Positions 35,801-41,271 of a stretch of 64,000 nucleotides of DNA are shown here, piece after piece (position 1 is the stretch's first letter; every line of letters starts with the position of its first letter). The DNA is taken from assembly GCF_001305965.1 (NCBI RefSeq), contig NZ_JXQC01000003.1, positions 1 to 64,000 of the forward strand. The letters run 5' to 3'. Position numbers and translations under genes: made by a program. Source of the stretch: Erythrobacter sp. SG61-1L. GTDB taxonomy: Bacteria; Pseudomonadota; Alphaproteobacteria; Sphingomonadales; Sphingomonadaceae. The notes below the pieces were generated by a model. It was not told the origin of the DNA. It worked only from the letters and a program-made list of their open reading frames with translations, and searched no databases.

Positions 35801-38536
35801 CCGCACGAGCTGTGGTATCGCCTGGGCGACCGCGAGATCGGCTATGTCGGCAATAATGGCGGCACCAACCCGACCCTGCTGACTTCACTCTCGCAGCAGC
35901 AGACCGTCGGCGATACCGGCACTTTCCGCAGCGGATCGACCAAGGCGCAGTCGAGCATCGGGTTTGCTCAGGCGCTCGATCCGATCAATTTGCACGAACA
36001 GGGCAGCCTTGGCGGCAGCTGGACCGTGAAAGCTGGCGATACGCTGCAATCGATCGCCCAGAAGCTCTATGGCGATGCCTCGCTGTGGTACAAGATCGCC
36101 GAGACCAACGGGCTTTCGGTCGCCAGCAACCTGATCGCCGGGCAGCAGCTGACCCTGCCCTCCGGCGTGCTGCGCAATACCTACACGGCGGACAGCTTCC
36201 GCCCCTACGATCCGGCACAGGCGATCGGGGATCTCTCGCCCTCGACGCCCAAGCCGCCCAAGAAGAACAATTGCGGCCTCTTCGGGCAGATCCTGCTGGC
36301 CGCGATTGCTATCGGGATCTCTGTCATCGCTCCCTTCGGCGGTAGTTTCTTGGCATCGATTGGCAATTCCATGCTGGGCAGCGTGGTCAGTCAGACTGTG
36401 GGCTTCGCCACCGGAATCCAGGATTCCTTCAGCTGGAAGAGCGTGGCATTGGCAGGTGTCAGCTCCGTTGTTGGCGCTGGCGTTGCCGATGTCTTCGGTC
36501 AAGGCGCAGTCGCGGGCAGCCAGTTCCTTGGCGATGTCGTGCGTGGCGCGGTCTCCAGCGCAGTGACCCAAGGGATCGGTGTAGCGACCCATCTCCAGGA
36601 CAAGTTCAGTTGGGCAGGTGTCGCGGCGGCGGGCATGGCGGCGGGCGTTGGCGGGGCAGTGCAGCGCGGGCTCAACAGCAAAAACGGCAGTTTCGGAAAA
36701 GATGGATCCTGGAGTTGGGACAAGGACTTCCAGCCCGGTCAGATCTCGCAAGCGGTCGCAGGGGGCGCATCACTCATCGCCAGCGCCGCCACACGAAGCG
36801 CGATCGAAGGCACCAGTTTCGGTGACAATCTCATCGCGGGTCTTCCCGACGTGATCGGACAAGTGCTGGCGAGGGCGGTCGTCGCGGCGGCAAAAGGAAA
36901 TGGTACATCCGAAGTGCCGGCGATCGAAATTGCAAACGTCAACTACGATCCCGCGCGGGGGCCCTGTTTTGTGGCAGGCACTTTGGTAGCCACAGCCTCC
37001 GGGGCGCTCCCCATTGAAGATCTGCGAGTGGGCGATTTGGTCTATTCCAGAAATGATAGGGACGTCAACGGTGCCGTTTCGGAACGAAAGATCATCGAGC
37101 GGTACAGGTTTGAGAACAAAGACGTTATCGAAATCGTATTCCAAGGCGAGAAGGGGGCAGAGGAAACAATTATTGCGACCAAGGAGCACCCATTCTACGT
37201 GGTTGGAAGCGGTTGGGTGGCAACGGGCGATCTGACGATCGGGATCGAAGTCATCAATCAATTCGGAAGAAAGTACCGGATTTCTTCGCTGAATGCTCTT
37301 CCCGACAAGGCGGACGTCTACAACTTTGCCGTCGAAATCGATCATACCTACTTCGTCGGAAACAGCCGGATTTGGGTGCACAATGAGTATTTGACCGTTG
37401 GCAATGCGGTGATCAACACCGTCAAGGCTGAGACCAACGGAAAAAGAGAGCGCATCGACGGCCCTGAAGCTCCTAAGGAATTGCTTGAGGCGATGGGGGC
37501 GGATGAAGCGCGATTTGTTAAAGAAGGCGACCTTTACGGATACGAATTATACAAAGACGGAAAAGCGTTCCGTGCAATTGATGTCGCTCTTATGGGAAAT
37601 GCGGCTCAATCCTATTTAAGTGAGCAGCTTAATGGACTGGATACTTTTTCGGCTACCAACCGGTTCGTCGACTGGAGCCGGGAAATTTCCGCTAATTTGA
37701 CCGACTCCGGAATATCGACGAACGGGTTGAGCGGCGGTGCGGCTGCATTGGTATTCGCTCATAGCTTGACCGAATACGATGGATCTGGGGACTCGTCGTT
37801 CCTCGGTGCTTTGAAATCTGCGTGGTCGGGTTTCGTTGATTGGCTTTCTGGGCCGTCGGCGCTCTTCAATGAGTTGCCAAGGGCGTCAACTATCGTGACG
37901 TCGGTCGCGCCTATGCAAATCTCCGGAACGGGAGCGGAAGCAAGCTTGGCGATCGCCATGGCGGCGTCACAGGATGTGAGTCCTTGGTTGCGAGATGAGG
38001 CGACCCTGATGCGACCGGCCACCCGCGCTGACGACCTAGAATTTGGGCTGAATCTCTTGGGCGTCTTGGGGCTAATTGCGCCGGAGTTTCGTGCCGCTTC
38101 TCCGGTAGCGAGGATCGGCAGCATTGATCTGAGAGTGGCCGGAGCCGCAGAGAGGGGTGTTTGGAGGCTCAATCCTTTCGCGCGTGGTCAGCAGATCGAA
38201 CAGGCGCTTGGTCACAATCTTCCCGGTAACTTCCCGGTTATCGACAAGTTTGAGAATGGGCTGGCGACGAGTATCAAAAGCGTCGATCTGGATGCTGTGA
38301 CGTATCAGAGCGGTTCCACCCTAACCCGAACGCTCAACGGCTACGTGGATACGGTGGCAGAGTTTCAGGGCAGGACTTGGGCTGGTGTTCGAATCCGCCC
38401 TCAGGACATTTCTGGGCGCGCGCTTGATCTCGCTATCCCCCATAGCGGATCGTCGGCGCAGCAGGCTATCATCAATCAGACAGTGGAGTATGGAGCCTCA
38501 CGCGGTGTTTCGGTAAATGTCATACTCTTTCCATGA
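23849..38536 (+). CDS. giant Rhs/YD-repeat polymorphic toxin with LysM, Hint and nuclease tip
   Basis: 4895 residues from ATG 23849, chosen over an upstream in-frame start because GAGGGG precedes it and MVAIYTGLGAGFTRGSGNLL is the natural N-terminus. There is no signal peptide, PAAR or TcB propeller. YD repeats (YDxxGRLxxxTDxxG) fill about residues 60-1250 and 2570-3980. They are interrupted by alanine-rich helical inserts at about 1259-2233 and 2305-2557. Then follow a LysM (WTVKAGDTLQSIAQKLYGD, about 4057), a glycine-rich hydrophobic stretch (4140-4285), a Hint/pretoxin domain (Cys4373 to HN4512) that would self-cleave, and a variable tip whose last 130 residues resemble CdiA C-terminal PD-(D/E)XK nucleases. 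The immunity gene follows 15 bases later. Export route unknown. Confidence 0.9.
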   Translation: MVAIYTGLGAGFTRGSGNLLGGVGQLGSALLGRGSDSVSLNAATGNLLISHQDEFLIGLGPDAAISRTYNSIQDAADGDNGDHWQQNTARKVFGLTGTLNTVDSTISRLGADGSVIVYGWDTGRSAYLTKDGSGAFDTLTNSGSEWVWTDGDSQVKEYYEVAQTAGEYRIRTVADIDGNALTFTYITGSDHLDKATTADGSWTQYGWSGNSITQVVTGYTDLATSSAKTLTRVRYGYDGQGRLETVTTDLTPGDNSVGDGNSYVTTYTYDGATNRIASISQADGSHLAVTYDGLGRVLTLTQAVAAGVTRVTTLTYGVGYTEVAGPDGQVTRLDYDVQNRLTQITAPPAASGAAVQTVQFAYDADGNLETVTDSNGKITSYTYDANGNNTRVTDPTGNALARTYDGKNRLITEQSIGSDERGKAFAHYTQYAYDSEGHLRFTVDAAARVTEYRYTTAGQLSRTISYVGHSRVAGETEISVAEMEAWVPSLTDLNSVRIAENTYDARGNLVLSKAYGIADNSGNPLTSEGVTTAHYAYDQAGNLLEGWREGEAHETFLYDGMGRLYSSTDRNGGTTTVTFIGGGSTTIVTTAAGLTTTSVYNKAGELISLTESGAGTTAGTATYEYDAAGRLRSVTDASGRSSYIYYDKGGRKVASANEYGEVTEFRYDTAGRLAATISYATALSAANKTAFQNPASTADFADIRPSTSAADVWSWTVYDDAGRVIQSIDNAGGTVTNEYDKAGQLVKSVAWYTALSGSALAALKVGLPTAPVLPTAHAKDVVARSFYNAAGQHVGVLDGEGYLSETIYDAAGVAIETIAYATATKAADRASGTFEALRAYVAGSSTVDRFGYAVYDGQGLLRFDINAQGGVVGYGYDAAGRLVSTTVYTTELDLGALADRTYASVKAAVTSNAVDRTSHTVYDSAGRVAYTVDAKGGVAAFSYDTSGRVTKAVAFDNLYSSSVTLSALNNWAANSAQANDTANRITRNWYNSRDEVVFSLDSGNFVTGYAYDQEGRAVSTTRYGGNGMPVGDSTTISQLASLLAGTPTTTAITVSQSYDEAGNVLSTTDGEGFVTRNAYNALGQLTDVYTAYGTADQVRTHYEYDGVGRLKRQFSAYGEAEQISVQFAYDGLGNQSSVTDANGNVTSFTYDKLGRVLTATNALIGTTRYVYDTFGNVVKATDALGNATYNYYDSLNRLVATRDARGFVTTTRYNRFNEVVESARFSVAVTGSAETGVAVFDPAQMPGTSGSLYSLYNQLQAAAHALNAPAIAAEGVAAQAQADADAAQAYADNLPTAADVQTAYNAATQAQAAADATQAAAVQAAADAAAAAAAVLPFQAAAGASQAEADALQSIADGVAADAAQAQADAVAAQAAADAAWDYLESLQGPDQAEVQAAYDAAAALQVTADGLQATADQSAADAASAQAAAVTAQSAANAAAATAAQKLTAYNNAVTAAASAQTAYNTASQEAADALAAANAATTAYNTAAAAVTSQQTTVNNLASQLSSNTVAQAYASPITSLQAYSNSLQTTSNNLQTQISAATASMASLSPEYQYLYYIQYVQPLQQQQQAVNTTRTAVNNEITSVQAGSQLSAAGKTYVNTYKGFTTQQVSDYQALQSNYDTAVATLATRQSQKASAQTAMNSAVTLSNQKASAKTAALNTKNTADAAVVTANNARQAANTAATQAQNAANAAQTTANEAASAAASAQATADAAQDAADQALDYADLLASGGNPDVQAAYEAATLAQQSAAALDAQADAGEAAQAQAQAIANAAAAAAAGAEALVDDLEGQIANYSGGGAVSFEAERAAALANASSWINSHENWLDNAEEEVSDLDNGTSGLVLAELTNYCSLYSAQTNYVEDLGGSYRSLYINVYYNNLTWRANNVGADRAVALADKLSWLVAREQDLENWITGFAGVSGGGVNPTQTMNKLKLLWVQVRAAIYDLNHNTYSTGWPSSTSTVNSFYSSGKDNASFVPSGISGSSSQTSTYRAGVVINAYFDVANGVGEPLGGSDPAYSALLADLAQAQSAASSAHDADTAAQVALAAATSTATQLRTASDLAQLDADAAIAYADQLAAQQNNSQEIQAAQDAYDAALEAADAALAAANQAVADAVSAQVSAHEGQASADADLVLALAAQAAADEAASDAVQAQSDADAAQGVANAALANAQQIEASIADPAAAQVAHDAAVQARAEADAAQAIADQLRNDANVAQAEADAAYAAAQAGSGAGILDNFELFNLPQLGARSAVYYSYDKLGHVTQRIDAEGYVETSAYNAFGQMVSFSRYELSIYGSRGGQSGKIQEAAANVASLQQIADSRAAQADALAAEAAADHAAHTALANNAQGLRADANAKLSTANSLQQQANTTATNLAPQITAAFNAYFVELAAKLPSMQQTAQNAQQEMENWYYSLTPEQLANPSVGAMAQYYQSQVDQAWANYSAANTVVNNQANYSPGDALPIFGTSAGATYTSLLQQVASARTAASNAMAAYVTADGLADSAEAAASAAQVTANQSQAAANSAQSQANTAQNAASAALLNLQQLKAAQQNGTAQLPSFTLGQLDDPATTSFEYDLRGQLVRSTDAEGFAERYTYDAFGRRVSTVARSYTTNPATAGGTTTYTYDKRGLLLSETDPSGSGRTEYQYDGLGNVRRKIEAAGFTEARATNYVYDKLGRLTQTTGDTRTVLDQNGHVAFDANFVPTEAVTYDANGNVTKTVDAAGNRTVFFYDKLNRKTHEINAIGAHTVYTYDANGNVKTVSVYEGNGSQPATGGADNLAPGLVGAVRQTSFEYDALGKMTESKVLLPSGYKTGVWNGSSWTNTTTTELVTQYEYDYLGNVVKLTDPENNKTFSYYDALGRKTSQVDGEGYLTAWSYNSDGNVLSERRFAARFTGAPNTSSAPVIAFDANDRVTEYTYDENGNRLSERRLKVTIFDGQGASISADATVHYQYNGLGQVTRKTEATGDAINYFYDAAGRLWKEQRPQFTDYQGSLASPQVNYEYDALGNLTRTTQAGLGGTAARITQYTYGAGGLLDTVTDAEGNVHQYFYDDLGHVIRDQYFRAGSAGGQGTLEAVLSKYDALGRVTEQKVAAWISSAWQAGDVSSTEYNTFGDVVRSGINGAWQQQNMYDAAGRLWASNSGDGIWKYFGYDKNGSQTVAITSAGADLSGKTFSQARALISEANVNATYTVYDGRNLATSVVEEERQLIGSAGVKLTTTRNYNAFGEVASETNAAGAKLSYTYNTMGRMIRSESPAVEITLESGATKWVKPAEDYYYDVSGRLVAMRDANGNYAAGGADAATGTSKDANKGNLTRLTLLAGTGYDGSQALVTEEIYADGGRKRTGYDIHGDARVAKVLFDGTGSSSNDIWLETEQTFDKLGRLIERRELRQKYSTGTQNLYTADDFYESYRYDLLGQQIKHGNSHYNAYDAGAGGYLGSNIETTDYDLQGRVVSTRAFGGDVTTYTYSWDATIAAGGIGYTAPGGWSKVTTYANSKMLTERADLFGRATYKSDLGGHITSYTYDLAGRLTKSQIGSTSYNYEYYNTGQISKAFTVASGWTYYTSTVGNGGIAAKQTLSGTTTQSAIYTYDEVGNRRTEYGTLESGSTTVVWKDHTATYDALGRLTSDTIEPTTVQPEAKVEFGYDANGNVMMKRSTYRYMNAEGGFNTSDAVRTSWYRYDNMNRVVINNGDLYNGVISLATPINKDFVGDPSQSLTYNKAGQRISVTTNQFYEYYLQPMDLPPYGSFSGSLTQYTATETERYVYDGAGRLNKIYVAGNTFNQQAYIGAALDAATGGPPMPSDQAFVVYTAEVLRGTFAYDKLNRQTAQNTYDTDGTTVVYNTTTTYNTQNGRVDATFASTLKSDGKTYTQSVTNNYGAGTSYALGTVISFISTNNVTGQSAKTSTTTNTFEWWDGAVQKTIHYVEGSNDWTTTFNYNGLGQLINAHIADDQVRDVYFTLDEVGQIIRRDETKPSNAPSAQTGSPHELWYRLGDREIGYVGNNGGTNPTLLTSLSQQQTVGDTGTFRSGSTKAQSSIGFAQALDPINLHEQGSLGGSWTVKAGDTLQSIAQKLYGDASLWYKIAETNGLSVASNLIAGQQLTLPSGVLRNTYTADSFRPYDPAQAIGDLSPSTPKPPKKNNCGLFGQILLAAIAIGISVIAPFGGSFLASIGNSMLGSVVSQTVGFATGIQDSFSWKSVALAGVSSVVGAGVADVFGQGAVAGSQFLGDVVRGAVSSAVTQGIGVATHLQDKFSWAGVAAAGMAAGVGGAVQRGLNSKNGSFGKDGSWSWDKDFQPGQISQAVAGGASLIASAATRSAIEGTSFGDNLIAGLPDVIGQVLARAVVAAAKGNGTSEVPAIEIANVNYDPARGPCFVAGTLVATASGALPIEDLRVGDLVYSRNDRDVNGAVSERKIIERYRFENKDVIEIVFQGEKGAEETIIATKEHPFYVVGSGWVATGDLTIGIEVINQFGRKYRISSLNALPDKADVYNFAVEIDHTYFVGNSRIWVHNEYLTVGNAVINTVKAETNGKRERIDGPEAPKELLEAMGADEARFVKEGDLYGYELYKDGKAFRAIDVALMGNAAQSYLSEQLNGLDTFSATNRFVDWSREISANLTDSGISTNGLSGGAAALVFAHSLTEYDGSGDSSFLGALKSAWSGFVDWLSGPSALFNELPRASTIVTSVAPMQISGTGAEASLAIAMAASQDVSPWLRDEATLMRPATRADDLEFGLNLLGVLGLIAPEFRAASPVARIGSIDLRVAGAAERGVWRLNPFARGQQIEQALGHNLPGNFPVIDKFENGLATSIKSVDLDAVTYQSGSTLTRTLNGYVDTVAEFQGRTWAGVRIRPQDISGRALDLAIPHSGSSAQQAIINQTVEYGASRGVSVNVILFP
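27622..30545 (+). repeat. first alanine-rich helical insert within the Rhs gene
   Basis: About 975 residues built mostly from QAxADAA-type helical units. Punctuating segments recur: YADNLPTAADVQTAYNAA (27714), YLESLQGPDQAEVQAAYDAA (27994), YADLLASGGNPDVQAAYEAA (29026), YADQLAAQQNNSQEIQAAQ (30073) and IEASIADPAAAQVAHDAA (30376). A less alanine-rich part (about 29230-29880), with several Trp and Tyr, may be a globular cap. Composition resembles the TolA helical domain. Confidence 0.8.
30761..31520 (+). repeat. second alanine-rich helical insert within the Rhs gene
   Basis: About 250 residues of the same alanine/glutamine-rich helical type, from GKIQEAAANVASLQQIAD to LLNLQQLKAAQQNG. It is separated from the first insert by only about 70 residues of YD repeat (NFELFNLPQLGARSAVYYSY ... 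RYELSIYG). The two could therefore form an antiparallel pair rising from neighbouring hairpins of the Rhs shell. Confidence 0.75.
36965..37384 (+). other. Hint (pretoxin autoprocessing) domain of the Rhs protein
   Basis: CFVAGTLVATASGALPIEDL opens with the catalytic Cys. TKEHPFYVVGSGWVATGDL carries the block-B-like His. DVYNFAVEIDHTYFVG and VHN close the domain. This is the normal Hint layout in polymorphic toxins, where self-cleavage releases the tip. Confidence 0.9.
38150..38533 (+). other. C-terminal nuclease tip (CdiA-CT-like)
   Basis: The last ~128 residues read RGQQIEQALGHNLPGNFPVI, then DKFENG and LATSIKSVDLDAVTY. Glu, Asp and an SxKS lysine have the spacing of the PD-(D/E)XK fold in CdiA C-terminal nuclease/tRNase toxins. 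ISGRALDLAIPHSG and a final NVILFP strand also fit. The RNA or DNA target cannot be told from sequence. Confidence 0.75.
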
Positions 38537-38551
38537 CGAGAGCGAGGTTCG

Positions 38552-38980
38552 ATGAAGGCTGCAACTATCTATGAGCGTGGAGGTAAGATTTACGTCCACA
38601 GCTCGTCGAAGACTACTGCCGGTATATGGGTTATCAATGATCCGGTTATGATAGTCGAGAAAGATGATGTCGAGGAGTTGGGGCTATCCGTAAGGCGATG
38701 CTTGGATGCGTCGCGTGAGGGTGTTCCGCATCCGAAATCTTTTGCGAATCTGTTCGATCCAGTTCTCGCGCTCGCTGGGGTGAAGTCGTTCAATACGTTC
38801 GTGAAGTCTGCGAAATGTGTTGAGGTCGAGATGGTAGGTGAAACGGCTACCTTAATACCTACTCGAAATGAGGGAGCTGAAGACGGGTTTGTGCCCTTAT
38901 TTGGAAAAGCGCAGGCTGCAGTTGACACGAATAAGGCTGTAGGCTCAGCAGCAGTCGCTGCACTCGCAATAGCGGTGTGA
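38552..38980 (+). CDS. CDI-type immunity protein
   Basis: A 142-residue protein, 15 bases after the Rhs stop with GCGAGG upstream of its ATG. Sequence KAATIYERGGKIYVHSSSKT, TAGIWVINDPVMIVE, GVPHPKSFANLFDPVLALAG and CVEVEMVGETATLIPTRN matches the immunity family that accompanies CdiA C-terminal nucleases of the Burkholderia type. It should bind and neutralise the tip of the adjacent Rhs protein in the cytoplasm. G+C content is lower here than in the Rhs shell, as for the tip, consistent with exchange of a tip-immunity module. Confidence 0.88.
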   Translation: MKAATIYERGGKIYVHSSSKTTAGIWVINDPVMIVEKDDVEELGLSVRRCLDASREGVPHPKSFANLFDPVLALAGVKSFNTFVKSAKCVEVEMVGETATLIPTRNEGAEDGFVPLFGKAQAAVDTNKAVGSAAVAALAIAV

Positions 38981-39029
38981 ACAAGGGCGAGGCCCTGCCT
39001 CACTTGGTCCTGGTGATCTGACGCTGGCG

Positions 39030-39852
39030 GGTGCTGTCAAAGGGATGGCTCGAGCGGCGACTGAGTGCTAGCCGCGGCAGATGAGCAAAGCCGCCAATCC
39101 GTTCAGATATTTTCATTCATCGCCCGAGATCATCCGGATGGTGGTGATGCTCTACGAGCGATATCCGCTGTCATTGCGGAACGTCGAGGATCTGCTCTTC
39201 TCGCATGGATATGATCTTTGTCATGAGACGGTGCGGCTTTGGTGGAACCGGTTCGGGCCGATGTTCGCTGCCGAGATCCGCAGGCAGCGCGTGAGCCACA
39301 TGCGTGGCTTCCGGCACTGGCGGTGGCATCTTGATGAAATGTACGTCAAGTTGAATGGCGAGATGGTTTACCTCTGGCGCGCCGTTGATCATGAAGGTGA
39401 GGTCCTGGAATCCTTTGTGACGAAGAAACGGGACAAATCCGCGGCTTCGGCGTTCATGAAGAAGGCGCTGAAGCGCCACGGCAAGCCCAAGAAGATTGTG
39501 ACTGACGGGCTTCGATCCTACCCTGCTGCGATGCGCGACCTGGGCAATCTCGATCGTCGCGAGATTGGGAGGTGGTTGAACAATCGGGCTGAGAATTCAC
39601 ATTTGCCGTTCCGAAGACGAGAGCGGGCAATGCTGAGGTTTCGACGAATGAAATCGCTACAGAAATTCGCTTCGGTCCAAGCCTCATTGCACAACCATTT
39701 CAACTCGGAACGCCACCTCGTCGATCGTCAAACCTACAAGATCCGTCGCTCGGCCGCCCTGGCCGAGTGGCAGTCGCTTTTGGCCTGACGTAACGATGGT
39801 CTCGCCGTAGCTGCGCCGTTCGGAGACAAGTTGCCATCCGACTGACAGCACC
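39030..39852 (+). mobile_element. IS6-family insertion sequence (copy 2)
   Basis: An 823-bp element bounded by GGTGCTGTCA (39030-39039) and CTGACAGCACC (39842-39852), in the same orientation as copy 1. No 8-bp target duplication is seen (flanks CGCTGGCG and TTCGTGAC). With copy 1 it brackets the Rhs toxin-immunity locus. Confidence 0.85.
39081..39788 (+). CDS. IS6-family transposase (copy 2)
   Basis: An intact 235-residue transposase with the catalytic acids in WHLDEMYVKL, IVTDGLRSYPAAM and NRAENSHLPFRRRER. The N-terminal part PEIIRMVVMLYERYPLSLRN and the DNA-binding segment LCHETVRLWWNRFGP parallel copy 1 closely. It could act in trans on the copy 1 ends, whose terminal sequence is almost identical. 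Confidence 0.92.
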   Translation: MSKAANPFRYFHSSPEIIRMVVMLYERYPLSLRNVEDLLFSHGYDLCHETVRLWWNRFGPMFAAEIRRQRVSHMRGFRHWRWHLDEMYVKLNGEMVYLWRAVDHEGEVLESFVTKKRDKSAASAFMKKALKRHGKPKKIVTDGLRSYPAAMRDLGNLDRREIGRWLNNRAENSHLPFRRRERAMLRFRRMKSLQKFASVQASLHNHFNSERHLVDRQTYKIRRSAALAEWQSLLA

Positions 39853-39986
39853 TTCGTGACTATTTTAGCGTTCGGCCTAATGACCGCAACGGGTCGTGTC
39901 CGGAATGCCGAGAAGTAGGGGGGCGAATGCCGGGCCAATGACAGGGCTGGGAACGCGTATCTGTCTTTCAGGCGCGAACGCAGGCT

Positions 39987-41201
39987 CTAGGGATCCGGGC
40001 ACTCGCCGATTGGTTCCAGGGCGCCTTGCGGGCTCTGCCCCTGCCAATGGGGATTGAGGCGGGCGGTGCGATGGCCTTCCAGCGATACGGAATAATCGCT
40101 CAGGTCGGGGTGGGCTTCGTAAAGATCGGTGGTCACAAATTGCGCGCCCGATTTGAGCGCTGCGGTCAATCGGGATGTGTCGCCCGTGCGGGCTTCCTTG
40201 AGGTCGGCATCGGCGCGCGTGCGAACGATGAAGCCGGCATCTACAAGCCCGCAGATCTTGTCGTATTGTTTCAGCGGATCGTTCTCCACAAACACCGCCG
40301 CATGGGGCTGTTCGGGCGAAACCGACTTGACGAACAGCAGCTTGCCTTCCAGCGCCTTGCTGCGGTCCAGATATGTCTTGATGACGCTTTCGCCTTCGTC
40401 GACCAGGAAGAACACTTTCCCCCGCGTATCATGCAAGCTGGGCCAGCCGTGCTTGCGTAGCGCCTCGGGCAAGGTCGCTTCTCCCCGGCGTACGTCGTCG
40501 GGGGTCACGATCCTGTCGCGGACGAAGACCGACAGAATCTCTGTTTCCAGTGCGGCAAAGACCTTCCTGCTTACCGGCAATGGCCGGACAGTCCCCTCGA
40601 AATCGATAGTTTCCTGCTTGGTGTTGAACATGATCAACAGCGGTACATGGCCGGGGTGCGCCTGCGACCATGCGCTGATCTCGCCAAGGCAGGAAACCAG
40701 CGTGGCGCAACTGGACCGCACATCGATATCCTGCATATGCATGACCTTGAACCCCGGCCATTGCATCGGCGTGGCATCGTAGGGAGCAGCGCCCCGGGTT
40801 CCGGCCGTCAGCCGCGGGCCGAGCGGATCGGCGTAACGGCCGCCATCGGGGTCGTAATAGACGTCCAGCTCCAGCTGACGCATTCCGCGATCAAGCTGAT
40901 CGGCAAGCGGCGCATGGCCATAATCCCAGCCGTGGGACGGGCCGCGCCGGATATGCTCGATCAGCTTGAGTTCCGGCGGTGTTGGCCGCTGGTGATAGCT
41001 GTTGTGCGAACCGATCGTCTGAATCCGGTTCATGGGCATATCGTCGAACATCGAGCCGCAGGGGCCTTCGATATCCGCATCGGACTGGCAATCGTTCTGC
41101 GCGGGCGGCGGCATAGGCACGGGCTGGGGCTGGCTCTGGCCATGGACAACAGAAGCACTGGTGCAGGCGAGTAGCCCGGCAAAGGCAAGTTTCAAACGCA
41201 T
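39987..41201 (-). CDS. secreted Ca2+-dependent phosphoinositide-specific phospholipase C-like protein
   Basis: A 404-residue exported enzyme of the PI-PLC-like TIM-barrel group. ATG 41201 gives the signal peptide MRLKLAFAGLLACTSASVVHG; the longer frame adds an unlikely arginine-rich tail. Active-site signatures: IQTIGSHNSYHQRPTP (first catalytic His), LADQLDRGMRQLELDVYYDP (Glu and Asp ligands) and FKVMHMQDIDVRSSC (second His). The family cleaves phosphodiester bonds in glycerophospholipids or inositol phosphates; the real substrate is not known. It lies 70 bases downstream of a TonB receptor in one orientation, suggesting that its product is taken up by that receptor. Confidence 0.8.
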   Translation of the reverse strand: MRLKLAFAGLLACTSASVVHGQSQPQPVPMPPPAQNDCQSDADIEGPCGSMFDDMPMNRIQTIGSHNSYHQRPTPPELKLIEHIRRGPSHGWDYGHAPLADQLDRGMRQLELDVYYDPDGGRYADPLGPRLTAGTRGAAPYDATPMQWPGFKVMHMQDIDVRSSCATLVSCLGEISAWSQAHPGHVPLLIMFNTKQETIDFEGTVRPLPVSRKVFAALETEILSVFVRDRIVTPDDVRRGEATLPEALRKHGWPSLHDTRGKVFFLVDEGESVIKTYLDRSKALEGKLLFVKSVSPEQPHAAVFVENDPLKQYDKICGLVDAGFIVRTRADADLKEARTGDTSRLTAALKSGAQFVTTDLYEAHPDLSDYSVSLEGHRTARLNPHWQGQSPQGALEPIGECPDP

Positions 41202-41271
41202 GGATGGATTATCCCCGCACTGAGATAGAGAGCGGGGCGCCCGCACCCGATTGTGCCGACGCCCCGAAGGA

